From assembly GCF_026241105.1 (NCBI RefSeq), contig NZ_JAPFFT010000024.1, positions 1 through 64,000 on the forward strand: a stretch of 64,000 bases of DNA, written 5' to 3'. Source of the stretch: Arthrobacter rhizophilus (GTDB taxonomy: Bacteria > Actinomycetota > Actinomycetes > Actinomycetales > Micrococcaceae). Below are positions 44,123 through 53,003 of this stretch, piece by piece. A program made the position numbers and the translations under genes. Each line of letters starts with the position of its first letter. Within the stretch, counting starts at the first letter, position 1. Under the pieces are notes generated by a model that saw only the letters and a list, made by a program, of their open reading frames with translations, was not told the origin of the DNA and ran no database searches.

Positions 44123-44593
44123 TCATTCGAGGCCGGCGCGGGTGGCGTCGTCCAGGGGACTCCACCACGTCAGGGGAGGGGTGACGGTGAAGCGGCGCCC
44201 GCTGACCGACGTTGGGACAATACGGATGAAGTGGTCTTTGCGGCCCGCTTGCCACGGGAAGAGAAGGAGCCCGACTGTGTCGAGGACCTCCTGGGTGAGC
44301 TTAATGGCAACAGCCTGCCCTTTCACGACCACACTCCACGCCACCCCGGTGTCCGGGTTGACGCCGTCGGCCTCCAGCGCAACGGGTGTTTCGCCCAGGG
44401 CCGAGTGGAGCTTGGTTCCTTCCCCGGTCCGGAAGACGAGGGTTCCGTGGTCGACCTTGTAGTTGATCGGGAAGATGTCGGGGTGGTCTTCCACCCAGAC
44501 GGCGAGTCGTCCCACCGATACGCCGCGCAACAGTTCCCAGCATTGTTGAGGTTGCAGGACCTCTGGCTCCGGGGTTGATGGTTTGTTCGTCAT
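44123..44593 (-). CDS. Pyridoxamine 5'-phosphate oxidase-fold protein
   Basis: A 156-aa split-barrel protein (MTNKPSTPEPEV start): QQCWELLRGVSVGRLAVWV, DIFPINYKVDHGTLVFRTGEGTK, AWSVVVKGQAVAI and VSGRRFTVTPPLTWWSP. The same frame stays open far upstream, antisense to the kinase gene, but that part is not coding. The frameshifted copy at 55092-55528 is most like this one, sharing the SGRRF and WW end. Confidence 0.87.
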   Translation of the reverse strand: MTNKPSTPEPEVLQPQQCWELLRGVSVGRLAVWVEDHPDIFPINYKVDHGTLVFRTGEGTKLHSALGETPVALEADGVNPDTGVAWSVVVKGQAVAIKLTQEVLDTVGLLLFPWQAGRKDHFIRIVPTSVSGRRFTVTPPLTWWSPLDDATRAGLE

Positions 44594-44629
44594 GTCGCAG
44601 AGGCTACGCCGGAGCGTGATGGGGGAACA

Positions 44630-44643
44630 GGGCACAAAGACCT
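44630..44643. promoter_or_regulatory. Degenerate DosR-like box
   Basis: GGGCA-CAAA-GACCT differs from GGGNC-N4-GNCCC at one position per arm. It lies 37 bp before the ATG at 44593, the same distance as the better box before the adjacent paralogue. Confidence 0.35.
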
Positions 44644-44761
44644 CCGCCTGGCAGGCGTCTGGAGGAACACAGGACTCGGGGGTAGTCTGGCATCGGATAC
44701 GCCACCTGCCACAACACGGGTTACTTGGCCTGTGTGGGCGGTACCGCTCGAAAGGCAGTAG

Positions 44762-46480
44762 ATGAACGGCTCCATTCCAGAACCTGTGCAGGTTGATCGC
44801 CTTCACGTCACGGGGACCCGAATCGAGGACCTGCTCAGGGACTTTCTGGCCAGGGCCGGAGAACTCCTGGACGCCCAGGAACAAATGCGGGGACTTCTGG
44901 AAGCCGTTGTCGCGGTCGCCGAAGACTTGAGCCTTGAAGCCGTTTTGGACCGGGTCGTCAATTCCGCCTGCCGGCTGCTGCACGCCCGCTACGGCGCGCT
45001 GGGTGTCATCGGGGAAAACAGGTCGCTGAGCCACTTCGTCACGGTCGGCATTGACGAAGACCTTGCACGCCGCATCGGCCCGCTGCCGACCGGACACGGT
45101 GTCCTCGGTCTGCTGATCAGCGAACCCGCTCCGCTTCGCCTTCATGATTTGCGCCAACATCCGAAGTCTTACGGATTCCCCGAAAACCATCCACCGATGA
45201 GGTCTTTTCTTGGTGTCCCGGTGCGGGTCCGTGACGTCGTCTTCGGCAATCTGTACCTCACCGAAAAAGAGGGCGGCGGCGATTTCACTCCCGAAGATGA
45301 GGACCTCGCCGTCGCGTTGGCCGCAGCTGCCGGGGTGGCCATTGAGAACGCCCGCCTCTATGAGGACGCCCGCCGCCGCGGCTCCTGGCTTGAAGCATGC
45401 ATGGATGTGACGGGCCGGATGCTGGGTGATGATCGGTCGGCGGAGCCTGACAAGGCCGCCCTGGACCTGATTGCGGAGAGGGCGCTTCAGGAATCGGGAT
45501 CCCAGCTGGCCCTGATCCTGGTTCCGGACGCGGGCGCGGGTTCGTACCGCATCGCAGGTGCCGCGGGAGCGGACAGCGCAAAATTCACGGGGAGCATCCT
45601 GCCGATGGATTCCGCCGCGATCAGGACAGTCGCCGCCACCGGGGCGCCCGCCTGCCTGGACGAGGCCGGTGACGTCCTCGGACCGGCTGACGGCTTGTCC
45701 CTGGGAAAGCTTCTGGCGATCGATCTCAGCGCTCAGGGCGCCCACCATGGACTCCTGCTTCTGGTTCGGACCCCTGGAACAGGACCTTTCGCGAAGACGG
45801 ATGTGGAGATGGGTGCCGTCTTCGGTTCCCATGTTGCCTTGGGCCTGGAGCTGGACCGAATTCACCGGCTCCGTGAACAATTGGTGGTCTTCTCGGACCG
45901 GGATCGCATCGCCCGGGACCTGCACGACGTCGTGATCCAGCGCCTTTTCGCTGCGGGGCTCAGCATCCAGAGCCTGCGGCGGTTTACAACAGGCGAACCT
46001 GCTCTGGCCCGGATCGATGCGGTCACGGCGGAACTGGATGAGACCATCAGGGACCTTCGAAACACGATCTATTCCCTGCGTGCCAGCTCCGGCGAGCAGG
46101 AGCTGCTGAGCAGCCGCATACTGCAGACAGTCCGCAATGCCACCAGGTCCCTGCCGTTTGCCCCGCACCTGACACTCAACGGGGCGGTCGATTCAGTGCC
46201 CGACGACGGGACCGTTACCAACGCCTTGGCAGTCACCTCCGAGGGCCTCAGCAACGCGGTCCGCCATGCCGAGGCACAGGCAATCAGCGTTTCAGTGTCC
46301 GTGGAAGATGGCCTGCTGACCTTGATCATCGAAGACGACGGCAAGGGCTTCAGGGATCCCGTCCACGGGAATGGCCTGGTGAACATGGAACAACGGGCTT
46401 TGGAATTGGGCGGTTCATTCGAGATCACCGGAACGCCCGGGAAAGGGACCACCCTGGTGTGGAAGGCCCCCATCCACTGA
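44762..46480 (+). CDS. dosS: DosS/DevS-like GAF histidine kinase
   Basis: A 572-aa cytosolic kinase. The first GAF domain (about 55-200) includes HPPMRSFLGVPVRVRDVVFGNLYLTEK; His143 there aligns, as I recall it, with the heme-ligating His of mycobacterial DosS. A second GAF-like domain spans about 225-365. The phospho-acceptor His388 is in DRIARDLHDVVIQRLFA (HisKA_3), and the C-terminal ATPase part ends GSFEITGTPGKGTTL. It should sense oxygen, NO or redox and phosphorylate the DosR-like regulator, which lies convergent 16 bp away. Confidence 0.9.
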   Translation: MNGSIPEPVQVDRLHVTGTRIEDLLRDFLARAGELLDAQEQMRGLLEAVVAVAEDLSLEAVLDRVVNSACRLLHARYGALGVIGENRSLSHFVTVGIDEDLARRIGPLPTGHGVLGLLISEPAPLRLHDLRQHPKSYGFPENHPPMRSFLGVPVRVRDVVFGNLYLTEKEGGGDFTPEDEDLAVALAAAAGVAIENARLYEDARRRGSWLEACMDVTGRMLGDDRSAEPDKAALDLIAERALQESGSQLALILVPDAGAGSYRIAGAAGADSAKFTGSILPMDSAAIRTVAATGAPACLDEAGDVLGPADGLSLGKLLAIDLSAQGAHHGLLLLVRTPGTGPFAKTDVEMGAVFGSHVALGLELDRIHRLREQLVVFSDRDRIARDLHDVVIQRLFAAGLSIQSLRRFTTGEPALARIDAVTAELDETIRDLRNTIYSLRASSGEQELLSSRILQTVRNATRSLPFAPHLTLNGAVDSVPDDGTVTNALAVTSEGLSNAVRHAEAQAISVSVSVEDGLLTLIIEDDGKGFRDPVHGNGLVNMEQRALELGGSFEITGTPGKGTTLVWKAPIH

Positions 46481-46496
46481 ACGGTCGATGGACGGT

Positions 46497-47183
46497 TCAG
46501 GTTTCCGCTTCTGGTCCGTGGGCGATATACACGGCAGCCTGCGTGCGCCGTTCGAATCCCAATTTCGCCAACATCGAGGAGACGTAGTTCTTCACGGTCT
46601 TTTCGGCGAGCACCATCTGTTCCCCGATCTGCCGATTCGTCAGACCCTGGCCCACCAAATCCAGGACCCGCCGCTCCTGGGGCGTCAATGAGGCGACCCT
46701 GGGATCCACGCGCTGAGGTTCCGTGAGGCCCTGGATGATCTTCGCCTTCACGGCCGCATCAAACAATGACTCGCCTCGCGCAGCCCGGCGGAGCGCCCCG
46801 AGCAGGTCAGTGCCTCCGATTTCCTTCAAGACGTACCCTGCCGCACCCGCAAGAACGGCTCCACGAAGGGCCTGTTCGTCGTCGTAACTGGTCAGAATCA
46901 AGCAATTCAGGGTGGGGTCAACGGAGCGCACCTCCCGGCACACTTCGATGCCGGTGCCGTCGGGCAACCTGGCATCCAGCACCGAGACGTCCGGGCGCAA
47001 CGCCGGAATGCGCCGGGCGGCCTCCTCGGCCGAACCGGACATGCCCACCACCACAAAGCCTTCGCTTTCCAGCAGTTCCTGCAGTCCCCGGCGGACAAGC
47101 TCATGGTCGTCAAGGACATAGACACGGATTGGTTCTTCACCGGAGGAACCGGTGCCGTGTAGCGGTGGTGTGGGGCGTTCCAT
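46497..47183 (-). CDS. dosR: DosR/DevR-like NarL-family response regulator
   Basis: A 228-aa regulator. Receiver acidic pair is DD (25-26) and phospho-acceptor Asp70 (VLDARLPDG). The LuxR-type DNA-binding end reads LTNRQIGEQMVLAEKTVKNYVSSMLAKLGFERRTQAAV, which closely follows mycobacterial DosR, including the base-contacting KNYVS helix. AGGAGG lies six bases before the ATG. It is the likely controller of the GGGNC-N4-GNCCC sites in this window. A broken second copy lies at 61772-62229. Confidence 0.92.
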   Translation of the reverse strand: MERPTPPLHGTGSSGEEPIRVYVLDDHELVRRGLQELLESEGFVVVGMSGSAEEAARRIPALRPDVSVLDARLPDGTGIEVCREVRSVDPTLNCLILTSYDDEQALRGAVLAGAAGYVLKEIGGTDLLGALRRAARGESLFDAAVKAKIIQGLTEPQRVDPRVASLTPQERRVLDLVGQGLTNRQIGEQMVLAEKTVKNYVSSMLAKLGFERRTQAAVYIAHGPEAET

Positions 47184-47277
47184 GATCCTCCTGTCCGGCA
47201 GCCTGTGGCCTGGGTCGCACGGGCCCGTCGTGGTTGCCCGGCTATGTCATTGTTCACTGCCATCCAACGGCAAACAA

Positions 47278-47316
47278 GGGCCAAAGTACCCAGGCTGATG
47301 CCATGACTTTCGGCCC
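47278..47316. promoter_or_regulatory. Two degenerate DosR-like boxes
   Basis: GGGCC-AAAG-TACCC (47278-47291) has one mismatch, and ATGAC-TTTC-GGCCC (47303-47316) has two. They lie between the divergent DosR-like gene (start 47183) and a universal stress protein (start 47380), which could give autoregulation. Confidence 0.4.
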
Positions 47317-47379
47317 TGTTTGACGGCGCCACTTTCTGCCCATTCTTAGAGAAACAGCAGGAACCGGAAAGGAAGGGCC

Positions 47380-47883
47380 ATGGCCAAGGGTACCCGGCAG
47401 GAAAAGATCATCGTTGGTGTTGACGGCTCCGATGCCTCCATCGAGGCCCTGCGCCAAGCCCAGCGCCTGGCATCGGCGCTGGGAGCAAAGGTCGAGGCCT
47501 GGGCCTGCTGGGACTTCCCGGCGGGACACGAGGCCTACGAAATGATGGGGAAGGACGGATTCAGTCACCAGACATCCGAAATCCTTCATGAAGCCGTGAC
47601 AAAGGCGTTCGGCCCGGAACCGCCGAAGAACGTCCGGACCAGGCTCGTCCTCGGCGCCGCCCGGCAGTCGCTCATTGACGCCAGCAGATTCGCCTCATTG
47701 TTGGTCGTCGGACGGCGCGGACACGGCGGCTTCAGCGGCCTGCTGCTTGGTTCGGTCAGCGCGGCCTGCGTAGCCCACGCGCATTGCCCCGTTCTCGTTG
47801 TCCACGAGCCTGACGCAAACGAGCATTCCGAGCCCCGTCCCGGTACTGCCAGGGCGGTCATCCAGAAAGAATCAACCCATTAA
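47380..47883 (+). CDS. Universal stress protein, single domain
   Basis: A 167-aa UspA protein: IIVGVDGSDASIEALRQAQ at the start and GRRGHGGFSGLLLGSVSAACVAHAHCPVLVVH at the end, a good ATP-binding motif. It is nearly the same as the gene at 54099-54542 in these motifs, so the pair is recent. GGAAAGGAAGG precedes the ATG. It is divergent from the DosR-like gene and is followed after 14 bp by the SPW-repeat gene. Confidence 0.92.
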   Translation: MAKGTRQEKIIVGVDGSDASIEALRQAQRLASALGAKVEAWACWDFPAGHEAYEMMGKDGFSHQTSEILHEAVTKAFGPEPPKNVRTRLVLGAARQSLIDASRFASLLVVGRRGHGGFSGLLLGSVSAACVAHAHCPVLVVHEPDANEHSEPRPGTARAVIQKESTH

Positions 47884-47897
47884 GGAGCACGATCTAG

Positions 47898-48260
47898 ATG
47901 AAGAAGTGGACCCGATGGCAGGACTGGACGGTTATCGCCGCAGGTGCCTATGCCGCTCTCTCCGTGCTGTGGACAAGTCAAGGCGGATCGTCCACAGCCT
48001 TCATGGTCACCCTTGGCGTCTTGCTGGTCGCCGCCGGAGTAGTCAATCTGGCAATGCCCGGGATGCCGGCTGCCGAATGGTCGCAAGCCGGGCTCGCGGT
48101 CGTCCTTCTCGTGGCGCCGTGGATCGGAGGCTTCGCGTCCATGACGGGCGCTGCCTGGAGCGCCTGGATTCCAGGTGCAGTCGCCCTGGTGGTCACGGCT
48201 TTGGCCATCAAGCCCAGCGCTGAGGAATACCGGCACCACCACGCTATGCCGGCGCCGTAG
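47898..48260 (+). CDS. SPW-repeat membrane protein
   Basis: A 120-aa membrane protein with four hydrophobic helices. Two repeat-like cores, YAALSVLWTS and LLVAPWIGGF with a Trp at the helix turn, match the SPW repeat family, whose function is unknown. AAGGAGC lies before the ATG. It is probably co-transcribed with the preceding universal stress protein. Confidence 0.82.
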   Translation: MKKWTRWQDWTVIAAGAYAALSVLWTSQGGSSTAFMVTLGVLLVAAGVVNLAMPGMPAAEWSQAGLAVVLLVAPWIGGFASMTGAAWSAWIPGAVALVVTALAIKPSAEEYRHHHAMPAP

Positions 48261-48276
48261 CCGTGCAACCCCCGGA

Positions 48277-48306
48277 CCGGGCATCCAGCAACCGCCGGAT
48301 GCCCGG
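48277..48306. terminator. Hairpin after the USP-SPW pair
   Basis: CCGGGCATCC and GGATGCCCGG form a perfect 10-bp stem with a 10-nt loop, 17 bp after the SPW gene stop. No T-run follows. It may separate the pair from the downstream metallo-hydrolase gene. Confidence 0.5.
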
Positions 48307-48333
48307 AATCCGTCCAACTTCCAGGAGACCAGC

Positions 48334-49719
48334 ATGAATGGCAAGCAGCTTGACCGCCTACGGTTTTTGGGAGCGACGGACACTGTCACGGGATCCCGCT
48401 ATCTCCTTGAATCGCGGGACACGCGGATCCTGGTAGATTGCGGTCTCTTCCAAGGCTACAAACGTATCCGGGACCGCAACAGGATCCCGTTTCCCGTTTC
48501 GCCGGGTTCGATCGACGCGGTGCTCCTCACGCACGCGCATCTGGACCATACGGGGTACGTTCCCGCTCTTGTCCGGGACGGCTTCACCGGGCCGGTCTAC
48601 GCGACCCACGGGACAACCGAACTCTGCAAGCTGCTGCTACCGGACAGCGGCCACCTCCAGGAAGAGGAAGCCCGTTACGCCGACCACCGGGGCTCCTCGG
48701 TGCATGTTCCGGCTCTTCCTGTCTACACCGCGGCCGATGCGGTCAGGTCCCTGAATGCCTTCGAGCCCCGGGATTTTGATGCCCCGTTTGATCTTGGAGA
48801 TGGCATCGAGGCCACCTTCCTTCCGGCCGGTCACATCCTTGGTGCAGCCCAGATCCACGTGGGCGTCGCGGGGCATTCCATACACTTCACGGGAGACCTG
48901 GGCCGTGCCGACGATCCTCTCATGTTCACGCCCCTGGACCTGGAAGCCGCTGACATTCTTGTCACGGAATCCACGTACGGTAACCGGAGCCACCCGGATC
49001 AGGACCCGGCGGCTGAGCTTGGCGCGGTCGTTTCCCGTGTTGCCAAGCGCGGGGGGGTCATCATGATCGCCGCGTTCGCCGTCGGCCGTGCAGAAACCCT
49101 GATGCTCCATCTCTCGCGGCTCCGCCGCAAAGGCCTTATCCCGGACATCCCGGTCTATCTCAACAGCCCTATGGCCATCGACGCTTCCTACATGTATCGG
49201 CAGCACCCGGACGAACACCGCCTCCTCGTGGACGAGTTCGAAGACATGTACAAGCTGGCCACCATGACGCGCACGGCCGACGATTCCAAGCTTCTCAACC
49301 TGAGGGGAGGACCCATGATCATTATTTCCGCCAGCGGCATGATCACCGGAGGAAGGATCCTTCACCACCTCGAGGCTTATGGTCCGGATCCGAAAAACGC
49401 CCTGATCCTCACCGGCTACCAAGCCGGAGGAACACGCGGCGCCGACCTGGCCGCAGGAGCGAAGGAGGTCAGAATCTACGGCCAGGATGTCCCGATACGG
49501 GCCGAGGTCATACAAATTGAAGGATTCTCCGCACACGCCGACGGCGACGAAATCATCCGTTGGATGCGCACAGCAGCCGAGGCACCACAAATGACTTACA
49601 TCACCCACGGCGAACCCGACGCCTCCGATGCCCTGCGTCGCCGTATCAAGCGCGAACTGGGCTGGAATGCGAGGGTCCCTGAATACCTCGAAACAGTCCG
49701 GCTCGACAACCCGCACTAG
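48334..49719 (+). CDS. Metallo-beta-lactamase/beta-CASP RNA-processing family nuclease
   Basis: A 461-aa protein. The zinc motif HAHLDH is at 67-72, followed by the GDLGR motif near 185 and the beta-CASP region with the ESTYG and SASGMITGGRILHHL motifs and the final IEGFSAHAD and ITHGE. This is the CPSF-73/YSH1-like branch of bacterial RNA exonucleases. GGAGACC precedes the ATG. Why such a gene sits in a stress island is unclear; RNA turnover on entry into dormancy is an inference. Confidence 0.9.
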   Translation: MNGKQLDRLRFLGATDTVTGSRYLLESRDTRILVDCGLFQGYKRIRDRNRIPFPVSPGSIDAVLLTHAHLDHTGYVPALVRDGFTGPVYATHGTTELCKLLLPDSGHLQEEEARYADHRGSSVHVPALPVYTAADAVRSLNAFEPRDFDAPFDLGDGIEATFLPAGHILGAAQIHVGVAGHSIHFTGDLGRADDPLMFTPLDLEAADILVTESTYGNRSHPDQDPAAELGAVVSRVAKRGGVIMIAAFAVGRAETLMLHLSRLRRKGLIPDIPVYLNSPMAIDASYMYRQHPDEHRLLVDEFEDMYKLATMTRTADDSKLLNLRGGPMIIISASGMITGGRILHHLEAYGPDPKNALILTGYQAGGTRGADLAAGAKEVRIYGQDVPIRAEVIQIEGFSAHADGDEIIRWMRTAAEAPQMTYITHGEPDASDALRRRIKRELGWNARVPEYLETVRLDNPH

Positions 49720-49760
49720 GCATCAATAGTTTCCACCCACGCCGGCATAGGAGGCCGATG

Positions 49761-50081
49761 ATGGCTCTCTCCGAACACGAGAAGAAAACACTGGAACACA
49801 TCGCCCAGGAACTGGAGCGCGATGACCCGAAGTTCGCGTCAAAGATGAGATCGACCCCCGGGCAGGTCCCGGGGAGGCACATGGCTTTCGGGATCTTCGC
49901 AACCGTCGTCGGATGCCTTGTGCTGCTGACCGGGATCGCAGCCGGTGCCCCGGCTTTGGGAATCATCGGGTTCACCATCATGGGCGCCGGGGCATACCTG
50001 GCAACGGTGCGTGTCGCTTCCCTGCGGATCCGACGGCGCCCGAGCTCTTCCCCATCCATCGGGACCGCGGAGCTCGGGTAG
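49761..50081 (+). CDS. DUF3040 membrane protein
   Basis: A 106-aa protein. It begins MALSEHEKKTLEHIAQELERDDPKF, the hallmark of DUF3040, and has two hydrophobic helices (about 40-60 and 65-82) and a basic tail. Of two adjacent ATGs (49758 and 49761) the second is better spaced from AGGAGG and gives the family start. Function unknown. Confidence 0.87.
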   Translation: MALSEHEKKTLEHIAQELERDDPKFASKMRSTPGQVPGRHMAFGIFATVVGCLVLLTGIAAGAPALGIIGFTIMGAGAYLATVRVASLRIRRRPSSSPSIGTAELG

Positions 50082-50144
50082 CCGGAGTGGAAGCCATCAT
50101 TGAAACCGGGGGGTGCCTCAGACAAAGCAGCCAAGACGCGGCCG

Positions 50145-50322
50145 CTGGAAGCCTTCGACTTGGACCCACGCACGAAGGGCCGTTCCTACTCAAAGGGGAA
50201 CAGGCGGAAGTCGCTCTGCGACCGCGTCACCATTATCCGTGCCGATCGCGCCACCGTCCCTTGAAGAGCTCTTCCTCCGCCACTATGGGGACCAGAGCGC
50301 ACGGCGGGACTTCCGGCCCTAA
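50145..50322 (+). pseudogene. ABC-transporter ATPase remnant with internal deletions
   Basis: Three pieces of an ABC ATPase sit together in order. LEAFDLDPRTKGRSYSKGNRRK matches the signature region, DRVTIIRADRATV matches the region after Walker B, and APPSLEELFLRHYGDQ (in another frame) matches the very end of the ATPase at 20627-21622. The Walker A region and the piece between signature and D-loop are missing. A stop ends the second piece. The DosR-like box at 50306 overlaps its 3' end. Confidence 0.75.
50306..50319. promoter_or_regulatory. DosR-box-like palindrome
   Basis: GGGAC-TTCC-GGCCC fits GGGNC-N4-GNCCC, 86 bp upstream of the universal stress protein at 50406. It lies at the tail of an ABC ATPase remnant. 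Confidence 0.55.
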
Positions 50323-50405
50323 CAGTCAACAGCGGCGGCACGGAGACTGAACCTGCACAGGCCGCCAAAGGCCGAAGACATTTCTTGAGGAAGCGCGGAC
50401 ATGCC

Positions 50406-51269
50406 ATGAAAGAACCAATAGTCGTCGGCATCAACGACTCCGGTGCCAATGAAGCCGCAGTGACCTGGGCAATGCACCGGGCCGCGGCTTTGAAGCTGCC
50501 CGTGGACCTCGTGCACGCGGTGGATGACCGCTGGATGGCCGAATCCTTTGCCTACAACGAGATGGCCAACAAGGCCGCGACAGAGCTTTTGATCAAGGCC
50601 AAAGCCCACGCAGCCGGGGTGGAACCGACGATTGATGTTCGAACCGTATTGATCTCGGGCACCGCAGGGTACGCCCTCCGCAAGAGGTCCAAGAAGGCAT
50701 CCCTGGTGGTCATCGGCTCCGGGACCCATGTCAGGCCGGGAGGCCGGCTGACCGACCGCGCACTGCAGATCGCTTCCGTAGCGCTCTGCCCCGTGGCCGT
50801 CGTCGGGGAAGACCAGTTGAACAACCGCCACGGAGTCATCGTCGGAGTAGACGGTTCCGAGGAATCAACACAAGCGGTATCCTTCGCCGCCGCCGAGGCA
50901 GACCGCGAAGGACAGGAACTGACAATACTGCACGCCTACCCGATGCCCGGCGCCTGGTTGCAAAAGGGGTTGGCCGAGGGCAGCTTCGTCGAGCAATTCA
51001 TGGAAGAAGAACGGATGGTTCTCGCCGAGACAGCTGCCGGCCTGGCGGACAGGTATCCCGACCTTGTCGTCCACAAAGTCCTGGCCACCGATCCACCGGC
51101 CCAAGCACTCGTTGAAGCCGCATCGAAGGCGCAGCTGCTGGTCCTCGGCAGCCGCGGCGGAGGCGGAATCAAGCGGCTTCTGCTGGGCTCAACCGCCCAC
51201 GCAGTCCTTGCCCAGCTGGCCTGCCCCACCATCATCACCCGCATACACAGGGTCAAGAACAGCAAATAG
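50406..51269 (+). CDS. Universal stress protein, two UspA domains
   Basis: A 287-aa tandem UspA protein started at MKEPIVVGINDSG. The first domain glycine motif is partial (GSGTHVRPGGRLTDRAL); the second is complete (VIVGVDGSEES; GSRGGGGIKRLLLGSTAHAVLAQLACPTIITR). The ribosome site GAGG is 15 bases upstream, which is far. A DosR-like box lies 86 bp upstream. The SulP transporter gene follows after 36 bp. Confidence 0.9.
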   Translation: MKEPIVVGINDSGANEAAVTWAMHRAAALKLPVDLVHAVDDRWMAESFAYNEMANKAATELLIKAKAHAAGVEPTIDVRTVLISGTAGYALRKRSKKASLVVIGSGTHVRPGGRLTDRALQIASVALCPVAVVGEDQLNNRHGVIVGVDGSEESTQAVSFAAAEADREGQELTILHAYPMPGAWLQKGLAEGSFVEQFMEEERMVLAETAAGLADRYPDLVVHKVLATDPPAQALVEAASKAQLLVLGSRGGGGIKRLLLGSTAHAVLAQLACPTIITRIHRVKNSK

Positions 51270-51305
51270 AGGGAGAGGTTTCTTCCCGGGGAGGGTCGGT
51301 GCGCT

Positions 51306-53003
51306 ATGACGGGTGGCGCAAAAGAGCCCCGATTCATCCCCGGACACCGTCACTTCGATCGCAGGTCCCTGCTCGCAGACCTGGGTGCCGGCGCCTCGCT
51401 GAGTGTGCTGTTGGTCCCTGCCGGGATGGCGTACTCGCTTGCTGCCGGACTGCCCGCGGTGGCCGGCCTTTACGCTTCCATCTCCGCGCTTCTCCTCTAT
51501 GGTGCGCTGGGCCCGTCCAAGGTCCTTATCCTGGGCCCGGACTCCTCCCTGGCGCCCCTGATTGCCGCCGCCGTACTACCGCTGGCCGCGGGGGATCCAC
51601 GGCGCGCTGTTTCCCTCGCGGGACTGTTGTCTTTGCTGGTCGGGGCAATACTGATCACCGGATTCGTGCTGCGGATGGGGTTTCTGAGCAACCTTCTCTC
51701 GAAGCCCATCCGCACCGGATACCTCGCCGGCATTGCGCTGGTCATCGCCGTGAACCAGCTCCCAGGCCTGCTGGGACTTGAGCACTCAAGCGCGGCAAAC
51801 GGCGTCTTGTGGCAGCTGACGACCATCCTGGTTCACCTGGGACACGGGGACGCGAACCTCGCCGCGGCACTGATCGGTGCGTTCGTTCTGGCCCTTCTTG
51901 TAGTGACATCCCGGTCTTCGCCCTGGCGCATGCTCGGGGTCCTCGGTGCCGTCGCCGGGTCCATGCTGGCAGGGTTCCTGTTTCGCATCGAGGGAAGTGT
52001 ACCGATGGTCGGTGCCCTACCGGGCGGTTGGCCGGGTCCCGCCCTCGACAGGCTAGGTGCAGAAGACATCGCCGCTCTGGCAGGGCCCGCCGCGGGCATA
52101 GCCCTCCTGGCCTTTGCTGACACAACCGTGCTGTCACGAACCCTTGCCCTCCGGCACGGAAACGCCGTTGACGGGGGCCGCGAGATGCTGGCCCTGGGAG
52201 CAGCCAATGCCGCTGCCGGGCTGTTCGGAGGGTTTCCGGTCTCGGCCAGTACATCGCGGACCCCGGTAGCGATCCATGCCGGCGCCCGGACCCGCCTGGC
52301 GGGAATCTTCTCTGCCTTGCTCTTGCTTGCGTTCATGCAAATCGCCCCGGAAGCAACACGATACTTGCCATCGAGCGTCTTGTCGGCCGTCGTCATGGTA
52401 GCGGCCGCGTCGATGATTGACTTCAAGGGCATCTCAGCGCTGTTCAGAAGCAGCCTCACAGAGGCTGCATTGATGACAGCAACATTCGCAGGGGTGGTGT
52501 TCCTAGGCGTCCTGATCGGAGTCCTCGTCGCCGTGGGCCTTTCGCTGGCCGTATTCGTCGCGAGGGCGATCGCGCCCTACCGGACCGAGTTGGTGCTGGT
52601 GGAAGGCGTCCCGGGATTTTACGATGTAACCCGCCACCCCGAGGGCACGAGAATTCCGGGCCTGACGATTGTGCGTTTCGACGCCCCGCTCTTCTTCGCC
52701 AACGGCCAAGTCTTCGTTGATCACGTCCGCTCACTCGTGGACCGGTCTCCGGTCCCGGGCCGGTGTGTCATTGTCGCGGCGGAAGCCATCACCGGAATCG
52801 ACAGCACCGCCGTCGAACAGCTCGTCCAGCTCGATGAATACCTTCACGCCCAGGGAACCGTACTGGTATTTGCCGAAATCAAAGGGCCCATCAAAGACAA
52901 ACTGGCGAGATTCGGGCCGGAGACCCGGCTCGGGCAAGCCCGGCACTATCCGACACTGGAGAGTGCCGTCGACGCCTGGCGCCAGGACCCGAACTCAGGC
53001 TAG
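51306..53003 (+). CDS. SulP-family inorganic anion transporter with STAS domain
   Basis: A 565-aa protein with about ten to twelve helices and a C-terminal STAS domain (about 440-555). The SulP signature region LLVPAGMAYSLAAGLPAVAGLYAS is at about 35-58; the STAS phospho-site region is EAITGIDSTAVEQL. Substrates in the family are sulfate, bicarbonate or similar anions. It overlaps the convergent PNPOx gene by 9 bp. It is possibly co-transcribed with the stress protein upstream. Confidence 0.92.
   Translation: MTGGAKEPRFIPGHRHFDRRSLLADLGAGASLSVLLVPAGMAYSLAAGLPAVAGLYASISALLLYGALGPSKVLILGPDSSLAPLIAAAVLPLAAGDPRRAVSLAGLLSLLVGAILITGFVLRMGFLSNLLSKPIRTGYLAGIALVIAVNQLPGLLGLEHSSAANGVLWQLTTILVHLGHGDANLAAALIGAFVLALLVVTSRSSPWRMLGVLGAVAGSMLAGFLFRIEGSVPMVGALPGGWPGPALDRLGAEDIAALAGPAAGIALLAFADTTVLSRTLALRHGNAVDGGREMLALGAANAAAGLFGGFPVSASTSRTPVAIHAGARTRLAGIFSALLLLAFMQIAPEATRYLPSSVLSAVVMVAAASMIDFKGISALFRSSLTEAALMTATFAGVVFLGVLIGVLVAVGLSLAVFVARAIAPYRTELVLVEGVPGFYDVTRHPEGTRIPGLTIVRFDAPLFFANGQVFVDHVRSLVDRSPVPGRCVIVAAEAITGIDSTAVEQLVQLDEYLHAQGTVLVFAEIKGPIKDKLARFGPETRLGQARHYPTLESAVDAWRQDPNSG

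Noticed and set aside
44594..46168. Upstream extension of the PNPOx frame at 44123 to a 681-aa protein.
   Set aside because: The extra part is antisense to the DosS-like kinase gene and has no domain; the PNPOx fold begins at 44593.
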